A stretch of DNA of 58,206 nt from CAMDTE01 sp034679985 (GTDB taxonomy: Bacteria > Bacteroidota > Bacteroidia > Flavobacteriales > Schleiferiaceae), in contig JAXITR010000009.1 in NCBI GenBank assembly GCA_034679985.1, positions 1 through 58,206 on the forward strand, read 5' to 3'. Shown here piece after piece: positions 42,028 through 50,705 of this stretch. The notes beneath the pieces are model-generated. The model was not told the origin of the DNA and made no database searches. It saw nothing but the letters and a program-made list of their open reading frames with translations. Position 1 is the stretch's first letter. Every line of letters begins with the position of its first letter. Made by a program: the position numbers and the translations under genes.

Positions 42028-45000
42028 GAACTTCGGGAATGGATTCGGCGCGAAGGTACACCAGAAGCCGCTTTACCGGTTGGCCCACGGCGCCCTCCAA
42101 GCGGTGGGCGTAGCCCTCCACTTGATCCCGGTGGGCGGGCTGGGGTTTTCCGGTTTTGTAGTCCATGACGGCCCAGCGGCCGGCCGCAGAAACCACGCGG
42201 TCCGGGCGCAGTACGGAGGATCCGGGCGCCAGCAGGGCGCGCTCGTTCAACACCTGCGCCGCGGGGTCAAACCACGGAGCTGCGTCCGAATGCGCCACCA
42301 CGCCCTCCGCCCAAGCTCGAAGTACGCTCGCCTCCACCTGGTTGGCGGCCACACGCGCCACCGCCGGCTCCACGTCTGCGGCCGTGTGCACGTACTGCAT
42401 GACGCGGTGGAACTGCTCGCCCAGCCAGCGTGCGGAGGAGCTGTCTGCGTCCCGCTCCGGGAGCACCTGCACGCGGTCCGTCCAGGCCGAAAACACCAAA
42501 GACTTCAGGGGCTGGGCGTGCGACGCGTCGTCCGCCTGTTTTTCCGCTGCAGGAACCGGGGGGGTTCCCCACTGCCACGGACCCTCCGGGCCCTTTCCTT
42601 CCGACTCCGCAAAGGAAACCAGCGCTTGCGCAACCTCCTTGTAGGGCTTGCCGGCCTCCGTGAGCGGGGCCCAAACCACCAAGGACGCCTTGGGCCGCGT
42701 AAAGGCCACGTACCAAACGTTTAGGTTGTCGAAGGCCTCTTCCTCCTCCAGACGGGTTTTGGTGTCCTGAAGCACCGGAACCCCCTCCACGAAGCTGGCG
42801 AACGCGCCGGTCCGCACCGGAACCAAGGCCGTGGGCAAATCCGCCCCTTGGCCCGCCCAGTTTCCGCCCGACGGTACCCAAACCGGGGAAGGGCCGCCAA
42901 AACCGCCCCCGCTGTTGACGGCAAAGGGAACAAAAACGCACTCGAATTCCAGCCCTTTGGACTTGTGCACGGTCATGACCACCACCGCGTCCAAACCGTC
43001 GGGCAGGGCAATGCTTTGCGTGCGCAACTCCCGCTCCCAGGCTTCCTGAAAAGCGTCCCACGCGTTGGTGCTCTGCTGCCCAAAACGAAGGACCAGGGAG
43101 AGCCACGCCAGGCCGTACGCGTCCGGTGCCAAACCGCTCCAGCGCACCACGGATTCCGCACCCGCGTAGAGGCCTTCCGTGCGCAACTGGGCGTTGTTCC
43201 ACTGCGGAAAGAGCTCCCGCCAGGCCGCCCAAAAGTCGCCTTCCCGTTCCGCCGCCAATTCCAAGGCGTGTTGGGTAGGCAAGTGCGCCGTGGGGCGCCA
43301 GGCCCCGGCGCGTCCGGCCTGAATGGCCAGTTCCGCCCGCGCCAAGCGCGACTGGGGCTGGTGCGCCGCGGCCAGGGCCGCCATCCAGAAGTTGACCTGA
43401 ACGCTTTGGCCCAGCATCAGCGAGTCCGCGGAGAATACCTCAATTTTTTCGTCCACCAGGCGCTCCACCACGGCGGCGCCCTGTTTGTTGTTGCGCACCA
43501 GCACAGCCAGGTCCTTCCACCGCCAGCCCGACGCCGCGTAGCTGCGGAGCTGATCCACCAAGTCGTCCATGATGTGCTCCATGCGCGCGCCGGTGGTTTT
43601 GCCCGCAGCCGTGCGCACCTGAATCCATCCGCCTTCCGGTCCTTTGGGAACTTGTTCGACGGCCTCCGGTGCGTAGGCGGAACGGTGCAGCGTGCCCTCT
43701 AAGGCGCCGCCCACAGCGGCAAAAAAACGGTTGTTCCACCCCACTAGTTCCTGCTTGCTTCGCCAGTTATCTTTCAACATGAGGCGTTCCGTTCGCTTCT
43801 TCCATGCCGGGAGGGTGTCTTTTGGGGGTTGGTTCCGCGCGGCGCGCGCCGTCACCTCCAAAAACTGCTCCGCCTCGGAATTGCGCCATCGGTAAATGCT
43901 TTGCTTGCCGTCTCCCACCACCAGCGCCGTGCCGGACTGCCCGTATTCCTGGGAAGACAGCGCGTGGTCCAACAGGGGGTAGAGGTTTTCCCACTGGACG
44001 CGGCTGGTGTCCTGGGCTTCGTCGATGAAAAAATGGCGAAAACGGCTGCCCAAACGCTCCAGGAGGTACTCGCCGTTTTGCTGCACCAATTCTTTGTAAA
44101 TCAAACTGTTGAATTTGGACAACGGCTGCACTCCGCGCTCCACACACACGGCCTCGTACGCCACCGCCAGGGCCTGAAGCACCCCCGTGGCAAAGGCGTG
44201 TTTGGCAAAAAAGCGCGCGCGCAGGCTGCCGGAATAGGCGGCTTCCATGGCCTCAAAGGCTTTGGCCAAGGCTGCTTTGGTGCCCATTGCGTCCAGCAGC
44301 GCTTCGTTGGCGGCGTTGGATTTTTTGGAATCCCGCAGGTAGGGCGCCTCCCCGCGCAGCATTTTCAGCACCGTGTCCGACGGTTCGTCTTTGTAGCCCG
44401 CTAGGGCCGCTTCGCGGAACCACTTGGGGACGGAGCCCCGGCTGAATTCCTCGTGGGGAATGCCCGTGGCCTCAATGGCGGCGCACGCCTCCGCCGCTTC
44501 GCGCCGTATGCGCGCGTCCGCCTGTGCCACTTCCGCCCGCAGCTCCAGCGCCCAGGCCTGCATGCGTTCCATCGGCACCTCCGCCAGGGCCTCCCAATGC
44601 GGCCGACTGCTCTCCCGGCTCAAATGTTCGGATACGGTTTCCAGGGCGCGCGTGGCGTCCCAACTCTTCTCGTCCTCCAAATTGGCCCGCACGTAGGCCT
44701 CCAAAAGGGCCGTCAATTCCGGATCCACGCCCACTTGATCCAAAACGCGTTGCACCGCCTCTTGCTGCAGAAGTTTCTCGTTCAGCTCCACGGAGAAACC
44801 GTCGGGCACCCGCAAATCGTAGCGGAACGTCTTGACCAAGCGCAGGGCAAATTTGTCCAACGTTTGGATGGATACGGCGCCGTAGTCGTGGAGGGTTTTT
44901 CGGAGGGATTCGCCGGCGCGGCGCTGAACCTCTTCACGGGTCCAATTGCGTTCGACCGCCAGTTGCTCGCCCATGGATTTCCACTTGTCCCAGTGTTCCG

Positions 45001-45241
45001 GCGCCCCGGCCAAATCTTCCAGCACGGCCAGCACGCGCTCGCGCATTTCGCCGGCGGCTTTATTGGTGAAGGTCATGGCCAGGATGCTTCCCGGCAGGAC
45101 GCCGCGCAACGCCAGGTCTACGTATTCGTACACCAACCGGTAGGTTTTTCCGGCGCCGGCACTGGCCTGAAACACGCTGAACGGCTGCGCGCGCTGGGGA
45201 AAAGAAGAGGACGCGGCGGAAGCGCTGGCGGGGGTTGTCAT
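42017..45241 (-). CDS. AddA-type UvrD-like helicase/exonuclease
   Basis: Large 1074-residue helicase-nuclease for double-strand break processing. I start at ATG 45241 (TTPASASAASSSF). Motif I/Walker A is ASAGAGKTYRLV, Ia AMTFTNKAAGEM, II/Walker B FIDEAQDTS, III DGKQSIYRWRN, V VMTVHKSKGLEFECVF, VI VAFTRPKASLVVW. The C-terminal PD-(D/E)xK nuclease shows RPDRVV...WAVMDYKTGK and QVEGYAH. This is the AddA/RecB arrangement. The usual AddB partner is not in the window. kbl starts within its last codons. A -7 box lies at 45272-45279. Confidence 0.93.
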   Translation of the reverse strand: MTTPASASAASSSFPQRAQPFSVFQASAGAGKTYRLVYEYVDLALRGVLPGSILAMTFTNKAAGEMRERVLAVLEDLAGAPEHWDKWKSMGEQLAVERNWTREEVQRRAGESLRKTLHDYGAVSIQTLDKFALRLVKTFRYDLRVPDGFSVELNEKLLQQEAVQRVLDQVGVDPELTALLEAYVRANLEDEKSWDATRALETVSEHLSRESSRPHWEALAEVPMERMQAWALELRAEVAQADARIRREAAEACAAIEATGIPHEEFSRGSVPKWFREAALAGYKDEPSDTVLKMLRGEAPYLRDSKKSNAANEALLDAMGTKAALAKAFEAMEAAYSGSLRARFFAKHAFATGVLQALAVAYEAVCVERGVQPLSKFNSLIYKELVQQNGEYLLERLGSRFRHFFIDEAQDTSRVQWENLYPLLDHALSSQEYGQSGTALVVGDGKQSIYRWRNSEAEQFLEVTARAARNQPPKDTLPAWKKRTERLMLKDNWRSKQELVGWNNRFFAAVGGALEGTLHRSAYAPEAVEQVPKGPEGGWIQVRTAAGKTTGARMEHIMDDLVDQLRSYAASGWRWKDLAVLVRNNKQGAAVVERLVDEKIEVFSADSLMLGQSVQVNFWMAALAAAHQPQSRLARAELAIQAGRAGAWRPTAHLPTQHALELAAEREGDFWAAWRELFPQWNNAQLRTEGLYAGAESVVRWSGLAPDAYGLAWLSLVLRFGQQSTNAWDAFQEAWERELRTQSIALPDGLDAVVVMTVHKSKGLEFECVFVPFAVNSGGGFGGPSPVWVPSGGNWAGQGADLPTALVPVRTGAFASFVEGVPVLQDTKTRLEEEEAFDNLNVWYVAFTRPKASLVVWAPLTEAGKPYKEVAQALVSFAESEGKGPEGPWQWGTPPVPAAEKQADDASHAQPLKSLVFSAWTDRVQVLPERDADSSSARWLGEQFHRVMQYVHTAADVEPAVARVAANQVEASVLRAWAEGVVAHSDAAPWFDPAAQVLNERALLAPGSSVLRPDRVVSAAGRWAVMDYKTGKPQPAHRDQVEGYAHRLEGAVGQPVKRLLVYLRAESIPEVHVW

Positions 45242-45271
45242 GACAAAACGGTTGGGTGTGGCTTGGTTTCC

Positions 45272-45279
45272 CAAATTTA
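45272..45279 (-). promoter_or_regulatory. -7 box of the AddA-type gene
   Basis: TAAATTTG on the minus strand, 30 bases before ATG 45241. Confidence 0.5.
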
Positions 45280-45303
45280 TCGGTTTGGAACGGTTTCTGC
45301 TCC

Positions 45304-45311
45304 TACATTTG
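45304..45311 (+). promoter_or_regulatory. -7 box of the superoxide dismutase gene
   Basis: TACATTTG, a perfect TAnnTTTG, 36 bases before the ATG, with TTTG at 45284-45287 as a possible -33 element (16-bp spacing, shorter than usual). Confidence 0.55.
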
Positions 45312-45347
45312 TGAGAACTTTTCACCGAACACTAACGTTTTACACGC

Positions 45348-45953
45348 ATGTTTACACTCCCCAATTTACCCTACGCGTACAACGCGCTGGAGCCGCATGT
45401 TGACGCGCGCACCATGGAGATCCACCACTCCAAGCACCACCAGGCCTACATCAACAACCTGAACGCTGCGGTGGAGAACACCCCCATGGCCGGAAAGTCT
45501 TTGATGGATCTGATGACGCAGCACACGGACATCCCCGCGGTGCGCAACAACGGCGGCGGTCACTACAACCACAGCCTGTTCTGGACGGTTTTGGCCCCCA
45601 ACGGCGGTGGCGCTCCTACCGGCGCGGTAGCGGAAGGAATCAACGCTGCTTTTGGCTCGTTCGACGCCTTCAAGGAGGCCTTTTCCAAGGCCGCAGCCAC
45701 CCGCTTTGGCTCCGGCTGGGCGTGGCTCTGCGTGAACAAATCCGGCAAACTGGAAGTGTGCAGCACCGCCAACCAAGACAACCCCCTCATGCCCGGCGTG
45801 GGTTGCGAAGGCACGCCCATCTTGGGCTTGGACGTTTGGGAGCACGCCTACTACCTGAACTACCAGAACCGACGCCCGGACTACATCGCCGCTTTTTACA
45901 ACGTCATCAACTGGAACGAGGTCAACAAGCGCCTCGCCGACGCCACGAAGTAA
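45348..45953 (+). CDS. Superoxide dismutase, Fe/Mn family
   Basis: Cytoplasmic dismutase of 201 residues. Metal ligands: His in MEIHHSKHHQAYINNLN, His in NNGGGHYNHSLFW, and Asp/His in LDVWEHAYYLNYQNRRPDYI near the C-terminus. WAWLCVNKSGKL contains the conserved region before the active site. GGGAPTG in the loop resembles Mn-type enzymes, but Fe or cambialistic use cannot be excluded. Monocistronic: own promoter and terminator. Confidence 0.96.
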   Translation: MFTLPNLPYAYNALEPHVDARTMEIHHSKHHQAYINNLNAAVENTPMAGKSLMDLMTQHTDIPAVRNNGGGHYNHSLFWTVLAPNGGGAPTGAVAEGINAAFGSFDAFKEAFSKAAATRFGSGWAWLCVNKSGKLEVCSTANQDNPLMPGVGCEGTPILGLDVWEHAYYLNYQNRRPDYIAAFYNVINWNEVNKRLADATK

Positions 45954-45980
45954 GCGGTTTTACCCCTTTGATTGCCCCGA

Positions 45981-46007
45981 CCCCCGCACGTTGTGCGGGG
46001 GTTTTTT
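45981..46007 (+). terminator. Intrinsic terminator after the superoxide dismutase gene
   Basis: CCCCCGCAC pairs with GTGCGGGGG around a GTT loop, followed by a T-run. Confidence 0.88.
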
Positions 46008-46093
46008 GTTATTGGCCACGGCAATTACACGATCAAGAATGCAGTTAAATATTTAAGTTTTAGTAATCGGACGCTTAAGTGGTCGTTTTTTGG

Positions 46094-46101
46094 TATATTT
46101 G
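46094..46101 (+). promoter_or_regulatory. -7 box of the second AbiE-type module
   Basis: TATATTTG, a perfect TAnnTTTG, 18 bases before the ATG. No clear inverted repeat is visible, unlike the first module. Confidence 0.55.
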
Positions 46102-46119
46102 GCGCCTGAATACTATAAA

Positions 46120-46914
46120 ATGACGGCGGAGAACTACATAACCCACCTCTTGCGCCGCGAGGAGTTCTGCTTTTCGTGGGATGAATTGGTGCGGGGAACC
46201 GGTGCCTCTGTCTTTACGCTGCGCAAAGAATTGGCTCGGCTGGTTGATCGCGAAGCTTTGCTCTCCTTGCGCCACGGTTTTTACTTGATCCTACCACCCC
46301 GGTTCCAACCCTACGGCAGACTCCCCATTGGCCTGTATGCGGACAAACTGTTCCAAACTTTGGGCAAGCCGTACTACGTTGGCCTCTATTCTGCAGCGGC
46401 GCTTCACGGCGCGGCACACCAAAAAACCCAAGTAGACTTTGTGGTGACGCCTCCGCCGGTGTTGCTGGACGTCCACAAAGGGAACCTGGCCGTGCGTTTT
46501 GTAAAATGCAGCAATTGGCCCGCGGGCAATTTGGTCCAAAAGTCCACCGACGCCGGCTACTACAGGGTTTCCTCACCGGCACTGACCTGCGCAGACCTGA
46601 TCTACCACCAAAGTCGGCTGGGCGGAACCTCCCGGACGCTCACGGTGTTGGAAGAACTCATCCCCGACCTCTCGGAGTCCGACTTGAGCGCCTTGGTTCG
46701 TTGGTATCCGCACAAAAGCACGTTGCAACGGCTAGGGTATTGGATGGACGAGTTGGAGTCGGCCCCGGCCCTCAGCCAAATCCTTTGGGACCACCTCTGC
46801 TCCGCGCCCTTTTACCCGACCCTTCTGAGCCCCAACAACTCCGACAAACCGGGTGCTGCCCACAACCGCTGGAAGGTGGTGGTCAATGTTGCCGTTGAAA
46901 GCGATTTTGCATGA
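46120..46914 (+). CDS. AbiEi-family antitoxin of a second type IV toxin-antitoxin module
   Basis: 264-residue protein from ATG 46120 (TAENYITHLLRREEF); a frame-extending TTG further upstream would overlap the -7 box. The N-terminal winged helix (FSWDELVRGTGASVFTLRKELARLVDREALLSLRHGFYLILPPRFQ) and the AbiEi_4-like C-terminal domain (YVGLYSAAALHGAAHQKTQVDFVVTP) mark a full-length AbiEi antitoxin, longer than the DUF6088-type partner in the first module. It overlaps the toxin gene by 4 bases. Confidence 0.9.
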   Translation: MTAENYITHLLRREEFCFSWDELVRGTGASVFTLRKELARLVDREALLSLRHGFYLILPPRFQPYGRLPIGLYADKLFQTLGKPYYVGLYSAAALHGAAHQKTQVDFVVTPPPVLLDVHKGNLAVRFVKCSNWPAGNLVQKSTDAGYYRVSSPALTCADLIYHQSRLGGTSRTLTVLEELIPDLSESDLSALVRWYPHKSTLQRLGYWMDELESAPALSQILWDHLCSAPFYPTLLSPNNSDKPGAAHNRWKVVVNVAVESDFA

Positions 46915-47702
46915 TTCCCAAGGCCTACATTGCTCAGTGGCGCGATCATGCCCCGTGGCTTCAGTCCGAACAAGTGGAACAGGACTTGATCCTGAGCCGC
47001 ATCTTGATTGAACTGTTTTCAGACCCCTATCTCAGGCAAAACTTGGCTTTTCGCGGTGGAACCGCGTTGCACAAACTCCACCTGCTGCCGGCTCCACGGT
47101 ATTCGGAGGATATTGACTTGGTGCAAATTGTTCCTGGTCCCATAAAACCAATACTTGAAAAAATACAGGAGGTCGTTCAATTCTTCGATGAGCCGCGTCA
47201 AACCAAGGTCTCGGGCCATGGAGCAAAAGCACTCTATCGATTTACTTCGGAAGACGAGCAAATTCGTATGCGGGTCAAAGTGGAAATCAATTGTCAAGAA
47301 CATTTCCACGTATTGCCGTGGTCTGAGATCCAGTTTTCCATTCAAAATCCATGGTATGCAGGTAGCACCTCCATCCGTTCTTACGATTTCAACGAATTAT
47401 TGGGCACCAAGTTTCGTGCGTTGTATCAACGAAAAAAAGGTCGCGATTTATTCGACTTGGACTATGCCCGCCGAGAAAGCAGGATGGATTTGGGACTAGT
47501 TGTCGACTGCTTCCAGCACTACACTAAAGCGGCATCAGGTAGTATTCCAACACGAAAACTTGTTGAGCAAAATTTACTCACCAAGCGGTATGAACGCGAG
47601 TTCTTAGGGGATATCTACGCAATTCTCCGGCCCGGCGTCGACTACAATCAAGATGCTGCCTTCGAATGGATTCTGGACGAACTCGTCCCCTTGCTTGAAT
47701 AA
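46911..47702 (+). CDS. AbiEii-family nucleotidyltransferase toxin, second module
   Basis: 263-residue toxin. The nucleotidyltransferase core reads LAFRGGTALHKLHLLPAPRYSEDIDLVQI: GGTAL followed by the DxD aspartates (about residues 48-70). RVKVEINC holds the third acidic position, and LLGTKFRALYQRKKGRDLFDLDYA is the C-terminal helical signature of AbiEii. All catalytic positions visible are intact. The second half (from about 47100) is visibly more AT-rich than the flanking genes. Same gene order and overlap as the 39-kb module, but little sequence similarity to it. Confidence 0.92.
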   Translation: MIPKAYIAQWRDHAPWLQSEQVEQDLILSRILIELFSDPYLRQNLAFRGGTALHKLHLLPAPRYSEDIDLVQIVPGPIKPILEKIQEVVQFFDEPRQTKVSGHGAKALYRFTSEDEQIRMRVKVEINCQEHFHVLPWSEIQFSIQNPWYAGSTSIRSYDFNELLGTKFRALYQRKKGRDLFDLDYARRESRMDLGLVVDCFQHYTKAASGSIPTRKLVEQNLLTKRYEREFLGDIYAILRPGVDYNQDAAFEWILDELVPLLE

Positions 47703-47738
47703 CCCCCAACATCGTACCCGAACGAAATCCAAAATCTA

Positions 47739-48245
47739 CTACAACCTCGCCCCCAGCCCTACGTTGAGCCAGGAGTTGCCGTAGCCGCCTTCGAAGGCGA
47801 GGTAGAAGGGGTCGGCGAAGGCGTAGCGGGCGCCAATGTTGGCTACCAATCCGGCGTTCCAGCTGGGGGATAGGGAGACGCCCAAGCCCAGGCCGGCGTA
47901 GGTGTCCCATCGGTCCCAAATAGGGAAATGGACGTTGAAGCGTGCGCTGCCGGAGAGGTACTGCGTGTAGCCGTCGGTGTTTTTGTAGCCGGAGGAATAG
48001 AGGGCCAGCGAGGTGCCCAGGGTCCAGCCCGGCTTGAGGAAGTCGTTGGCGGTACCCCGTTCCAGGAGGATGCTCAGGGGCGGAGTGGCCAAGGTGCTGC
48101 CCAGGCGACCGCCGGTGCCCAGCATCACTTGAGCGGCGCGGGAGGAGGCGTCGAACGTTTGGGCGGAAAGGGATGAAGGCAAGGAGGCGGAGAGGGCCAG
48201 GGCGGTCAACGCGGCGACGGTCCAAAAACGGGGGGTGAATTTCAC
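47739..48245 (-). CDS. Small outer membrane beta-barrel protein
   Basis: 168-residue exported protein. GTG 48245 opens a signal peptide (KFTPRFWTVAALTALALSASLPSSLSAQ). The mature part alternates polar and hydrophobic residues, with many Gly and aromatic residues (TWDTYAGLGLGVSLSPSWNAGLVANIGARYAFADPFYLAFEGGYGNSWLNVGLGARL), typical of an 8-strand OmpW/OmpX-like barrel, and ends in a hydrophobic/aromatic-rich strand. It overlaps the LpxH-like gene by 4 bases (GTGA), so it is translated from the same mRNA. Function unknown. Confidence 0.75.
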   Translation of the reverse strand: MKFTPRFWTVAALTALALSASLPSSLSAQTFDASSRAAQVMLGTGGRLGSTLATPPLSILLERGTANDFLKPGWTLGTSLALYSSGYKNTDGYTQYLSGSARFNVHFPIWDRWDTYAGLGLGVSLSPSWNAGLVANIGARYAFADPFYLAFEGGYGNSWLNVGLGARL

Positions 48246-49024
48246 GGATGTGGGTTTTGTTGCGTGGAGTGTTCCGAGGCCTTCCAGTGCTTCAAAAAGG
48301 CACCGTCGGGATTGATTTCCAAGTAGGTGAAGGAGGAAATCCAGTCCCCCAGATTGACGTAGCGCGCACCGCCGGGAACCTCCAAATCCAGGGGAAGGTG
48401 GCGGTGGCCAAAAACGTAGAGGTCCACCGGGCTCTGGGCCTGCGCCTCGTGCGCCCACTGCCACAGGGCCTCCTGCTCGTGCCCGCCGTAGTGCGCGTCC
48501 TTGTGGCCCGTGCGGGCGCGGGAACCTCGGCTCAGCCAACCGGCCAACCCAATGCCGGCGTCCGGATGGATCCACCGGAAGAGCGTCACGAAGAGTGGAA
48601 AGGTGAAGATGCGTCGGAGGAATTTGTAGCCCGTGTCTCCGGGGCCCAGGCCGTCTCCGTGGCCCACGGCCACGCGCAGACCGTGGAACTCTGCGTAGCG
48701 CACGCGTTCGGTGTGCAGTTGAAGGCCCACTTCTTGGGTGAGGTAGTCCCCGTACCAGAGGTCGTGGTTGCCGCGAAACAGGTGGATTTCCACGCCCTGA
48801 TCCGCCAACTCCGCCAAAGCCCCCAGCAAGCGCACGTAGCCCTTGGGCACGGCGTACCGGTACTCAAACCAAAAATCAAACAGGTCCCCCACCAGGTAAA
48901 GGGAGCGGGCGTGCGGCCCGACGGTTCGCAACCACGCCACCAGTTGCAGCTCCCGGAGGCGGCTGGAGGCAGCGTCTGGAGCCCCCAAGTGGGCGTCGGA
49001 AACAAAGAAATCAGAAGTGCGCAC
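48242..49024 (-). CDS. UDP-2,3-diacylglucosamine diphosphatase-like metallophosphatase (LpxH family)
   Basis: Calcineurin-like hydrolase expected to convert UDP-2,3-diacylglucosamine to lipid X in lipid A synthesis. I start at GTG 49024, so the protein begins VRTSDFFVSDAHLGAPD, as LpxH proteins do (260 residues). The frame is open to ATG 49102, but that stretch contains a perfect -7 box (49028-49035) and no family sequence. Metal motifs: SDAHLG (DxH), GDLFDFWFEY (GDxxD), GNHD, GHGDG and FGHRHLP. It is followed by an overlapping barrel protein gene. A related enzyme of the same superfamily with another substrate cannot be excluded. Confidence 0.87.
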   Translation of the reverse strand: MRTSDFFVSDAHLGAPDAASSRLRELQLVAWLRTVGPHARSLYLVGDLFDFWFEYRYAVPKGYVRLLGALAELADQGVEIHLFRGNHDLWYGDYLTQEVGLQLHTERVRYAEFHGLRVAVGHGDGLGPGDTGYKFLRRIFTFPLFVTLFRWIHPDAGIGLAGWLSRGSRARTGHKDAHYGGHEQEALWQWAHEAQAQSPVDLYVFGHRHLPLDLEVPGGARYVNLGDWISSFTYLEINPDGAFLKHWKASEHSTQQNPHP

Positions 49025-49027
49025 AAC

Positions 49028-49035
49028 CAAAGGTA
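49028..49035 (-). promoter_or_regulatory. -7 box three bases before the LpxH-like start codon
   Basis: TACCTTTG on the minus strand followed by GTT and then GTG. Transcription would start within or beside the start codon, so the mRNA is probably leaderless. Confidence 0.55.
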
Positions 49036-49095
49036 CGTAAATGACCGGGTTCGATGAGGAGTAGGCGCCTTCGTTTGCGGGGAGCTTTGTGCGGA

Positions 49096-49145
49096 TTTGC
49101 ATGCGTCGAACTTTATTTTTAGATTTGTCTAAATTTGAATTTAGA
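49096..49145 (+). promoter_or_regulatory. mntR promoter with overlapping MntR/DtxR-type operators
   Basis: TTTG (49096-49099), 20 bases, then TAGATTTG (49120-49127) is a good promoter. Two palindromes overlap it: TTTAGA-TTTG-TCTAAA (49118-49133) and TCTAAAT-TTGA-ATTTAGA (49128-49145). A metal-loaded MntR dimer pair bound here would shut off its own gene and the ZIP transporter gene downstream. Confidence 0.65.
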
Positions 49146-49189
49146 CCACTAGAAACCGACGGTCGTCGGCACCAATCAAGTCCCCGCCC

Positions 49190-49876
49190 ATGAACGCACC
49201 CGCCCTCCTCACCTCTACCGAAGAAAACTACCTGAAGGCGGTGTTTGCCTTGGCGCAGCCCCGCATTGGGACCAATGCGCTGGCGGACCGCGTGCAAACC
49301 AAGGCGTCCAGCGCCACGGACATGATTCAGCGGTTGGCGGAAAAAGGACTGGTGGAGTACGAGCGCTACCGCGGCGTGGGGCTCACGCCCAGCGGCCGCG
49401 TGGCCGCGGCCGCTGTGATTCGTCGGCACCGCTTATGGGAGGTGTTTTTGGCCGAAAAACTGGGCTTTGGCTGGCACGAAGTGCACGACCTTGCGGAGGA
49501 GCTGGAACACGTCCAAAGTCCGGAACTGATCCGTCGGCTGGATGCTTTTTTGAACACCCCGTCCTACGATCCGCACGGAGACCCCATCCCGCGGGCAGAC
49601 GGCACGTGGCCGTCGGAAGCCGGCATTCGGATGGACCACGTTGCGGTGGGTCAAAGCTTCCGCGTTGCGGGCGCCGCAGACCGCACGGACGAACTGCTGG
49701 ACTACCTCCACCGCGTGGGCATGGTGCCGGGCACGGAATGGACCTTGAGTGAAATCGTACCGTTCGACGGCACCCGTACCGTCCAAAACCGCAGCGGACG
49801 CACCCTGGATTTATCCGCCTTGGCGGCCCGGCACGTGCTCGTGCAACCCCAAGAACCCCAAACCCCCAACGCATGA
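49190..49876 (+). CDS. DtxR/MntR-family metal-dependent repressor
   Basis: 228-residue repressor. N-terminal winged helix (STEENYLKAVFAL...IGTNALADRVQTKASSATDMIQRLAEKGLVEYERYRGVGLT, residues 8-65), the metal-binding dimerisation domain (RRHRLWEVFLAEKLGFGWHEVHDLAEELEHVQSPELIRRLD), and a C-terminal FeoA/SH3-like domain (about 150-225). His and Glu positions of the metal site are conserved. It represses when bound to Mn(II) or Fe(II). The adjacent ZIP gene overlaps it by 4 bases (ATGA), so the two form one unit behind overlapping palindromes. Confidence 0.93.
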   Translation: MNAPALLTSTEENYLKAVFALAQPRIGTNALADRVQTKASSATDMIQRLAEKGLVEYERYRGVGLTPSGRVAAAAVIRRHRLWEVFLAEKLGFGWHEVHDLAEELEHVQSPELIRRLDAFLNTPSYDPHGDPIPRADGTWPSEAGIRMDHVAVGQSFRVAGAADRTDELLDYLHRVGMVPGTEWTLSEIVPFDGTRTVQNRSGRTLDLSALAARHVLVQPQEPQTPNA

Positions 49877-50700
49877 GCCTAGACGCCCTCACCCACGCCT
49901 TCACCGAATTGCATCCGGTGGTTCAAGCCCTGTTGGCCACCACCTTCACGTGGCTGGTCACGGCTTCCGGCGCCGCCCTGGTGTTCCTCTTCAAAGATCT
50001 GCCGCGCAAGGCGCTGGACGGCATGTTGGGCTTCACCGGAGGGGTCATGATTGCCGCCTCCTACTGGTCTCTGTTGGCGCCCTCCATTGAAATGTCTGAG
50101 GCGCAGGGAATGCTGCCGTGGTTCCCGCCCGCCGTCGGCTTCGCCGCCGGAGCCCTTTTCCTGTTTGGCCTGGACAAATTAGTCCCCCACCTCCACTTGA
50201 ATTTTGGCCAAGACGAGAGCGAAGGCGTAAAAACCCAGTGGAAACGAACCACCCTGTTGGTTTTGGCCATCACCCTGCACAACATCCCGGAGGGATTGGC
50301 CGTGGGCGTGGCCTTTGGCGCTGCCGCCGCCGGGCTCGACGGCGCTGAACTCGGTGGCGCCATGGCCCTGGCCATTGGCATTGGCCTGCAAAACTTCCCC
50401 GAAGGAATAGCCGTGAGCATGCCCCTTCGTCGGTCTGGCGTTTCCCGCCGGAAGGCGTTCTTCTTTGGCCAGCTGAGCGCCGTAGTGGAACCCATTGCCG
50501 GGGTCATTGGAGCCGCCGCGGTGTTGGTGTTTCAGCCCATCCTGCCCTACGCCCTGGCCTTTGCGGCCGGCGCCATGATCTACGTGGTGATTGAGGAGGT
50601 GGTGCCGGAAACCCAACGGGACAAGCACACCGATACCGCCGCCTTGGGCTTCATTGGCGGATTCCTGGTGATGATGGTACTGGACGTGGCCTTGGGCTGA
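49873..50700 (+). CDS. ZIP-family metal transporter (ZupT-like)
   Basis: 275-residue inner-membrane metal uptake carrier with eight predicted helices. HNIPEGLAVGVAFG (helix IV) and LQNFPEGIAVSMPLRRSG (helix V) carry the paired metal-binding His/Asn/Glu of the ZIP channel, and VEPIAGVIGAAAVL follows. Cation could be Mn, Fe or Zn; co-transcription with an MntR-type repressor points to Mn or Fe. Overlap with the regulator gene suggests translational coupling. Confidence 0.93.
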   Translation: MSLDALTHAFTELHPVVQALLATTFTWLVTASGAALVFLFKDLPRKALDGMLGFTGGVMIAASYWSLLAPSIEMSEAQGMLPWFPPAVGFAAGALFLFGLDKLVPHLHLNFGQDESEGVKTQWKRTTLLVLAITLHNIPEGLAVGVAFGAAAAGLDGAELGGAMALAIGIGLQNFPEGIAVSMPLRRSGVSRRKAFFFGQLSAVVEPIAGVIGAAAVLVFQPILPYALAFAAGAMIYVVIEEVVPETQRDKHTDTAALGFIGGFLVMMVLDVALG

Positions 50701-50705
50701 GTGCC

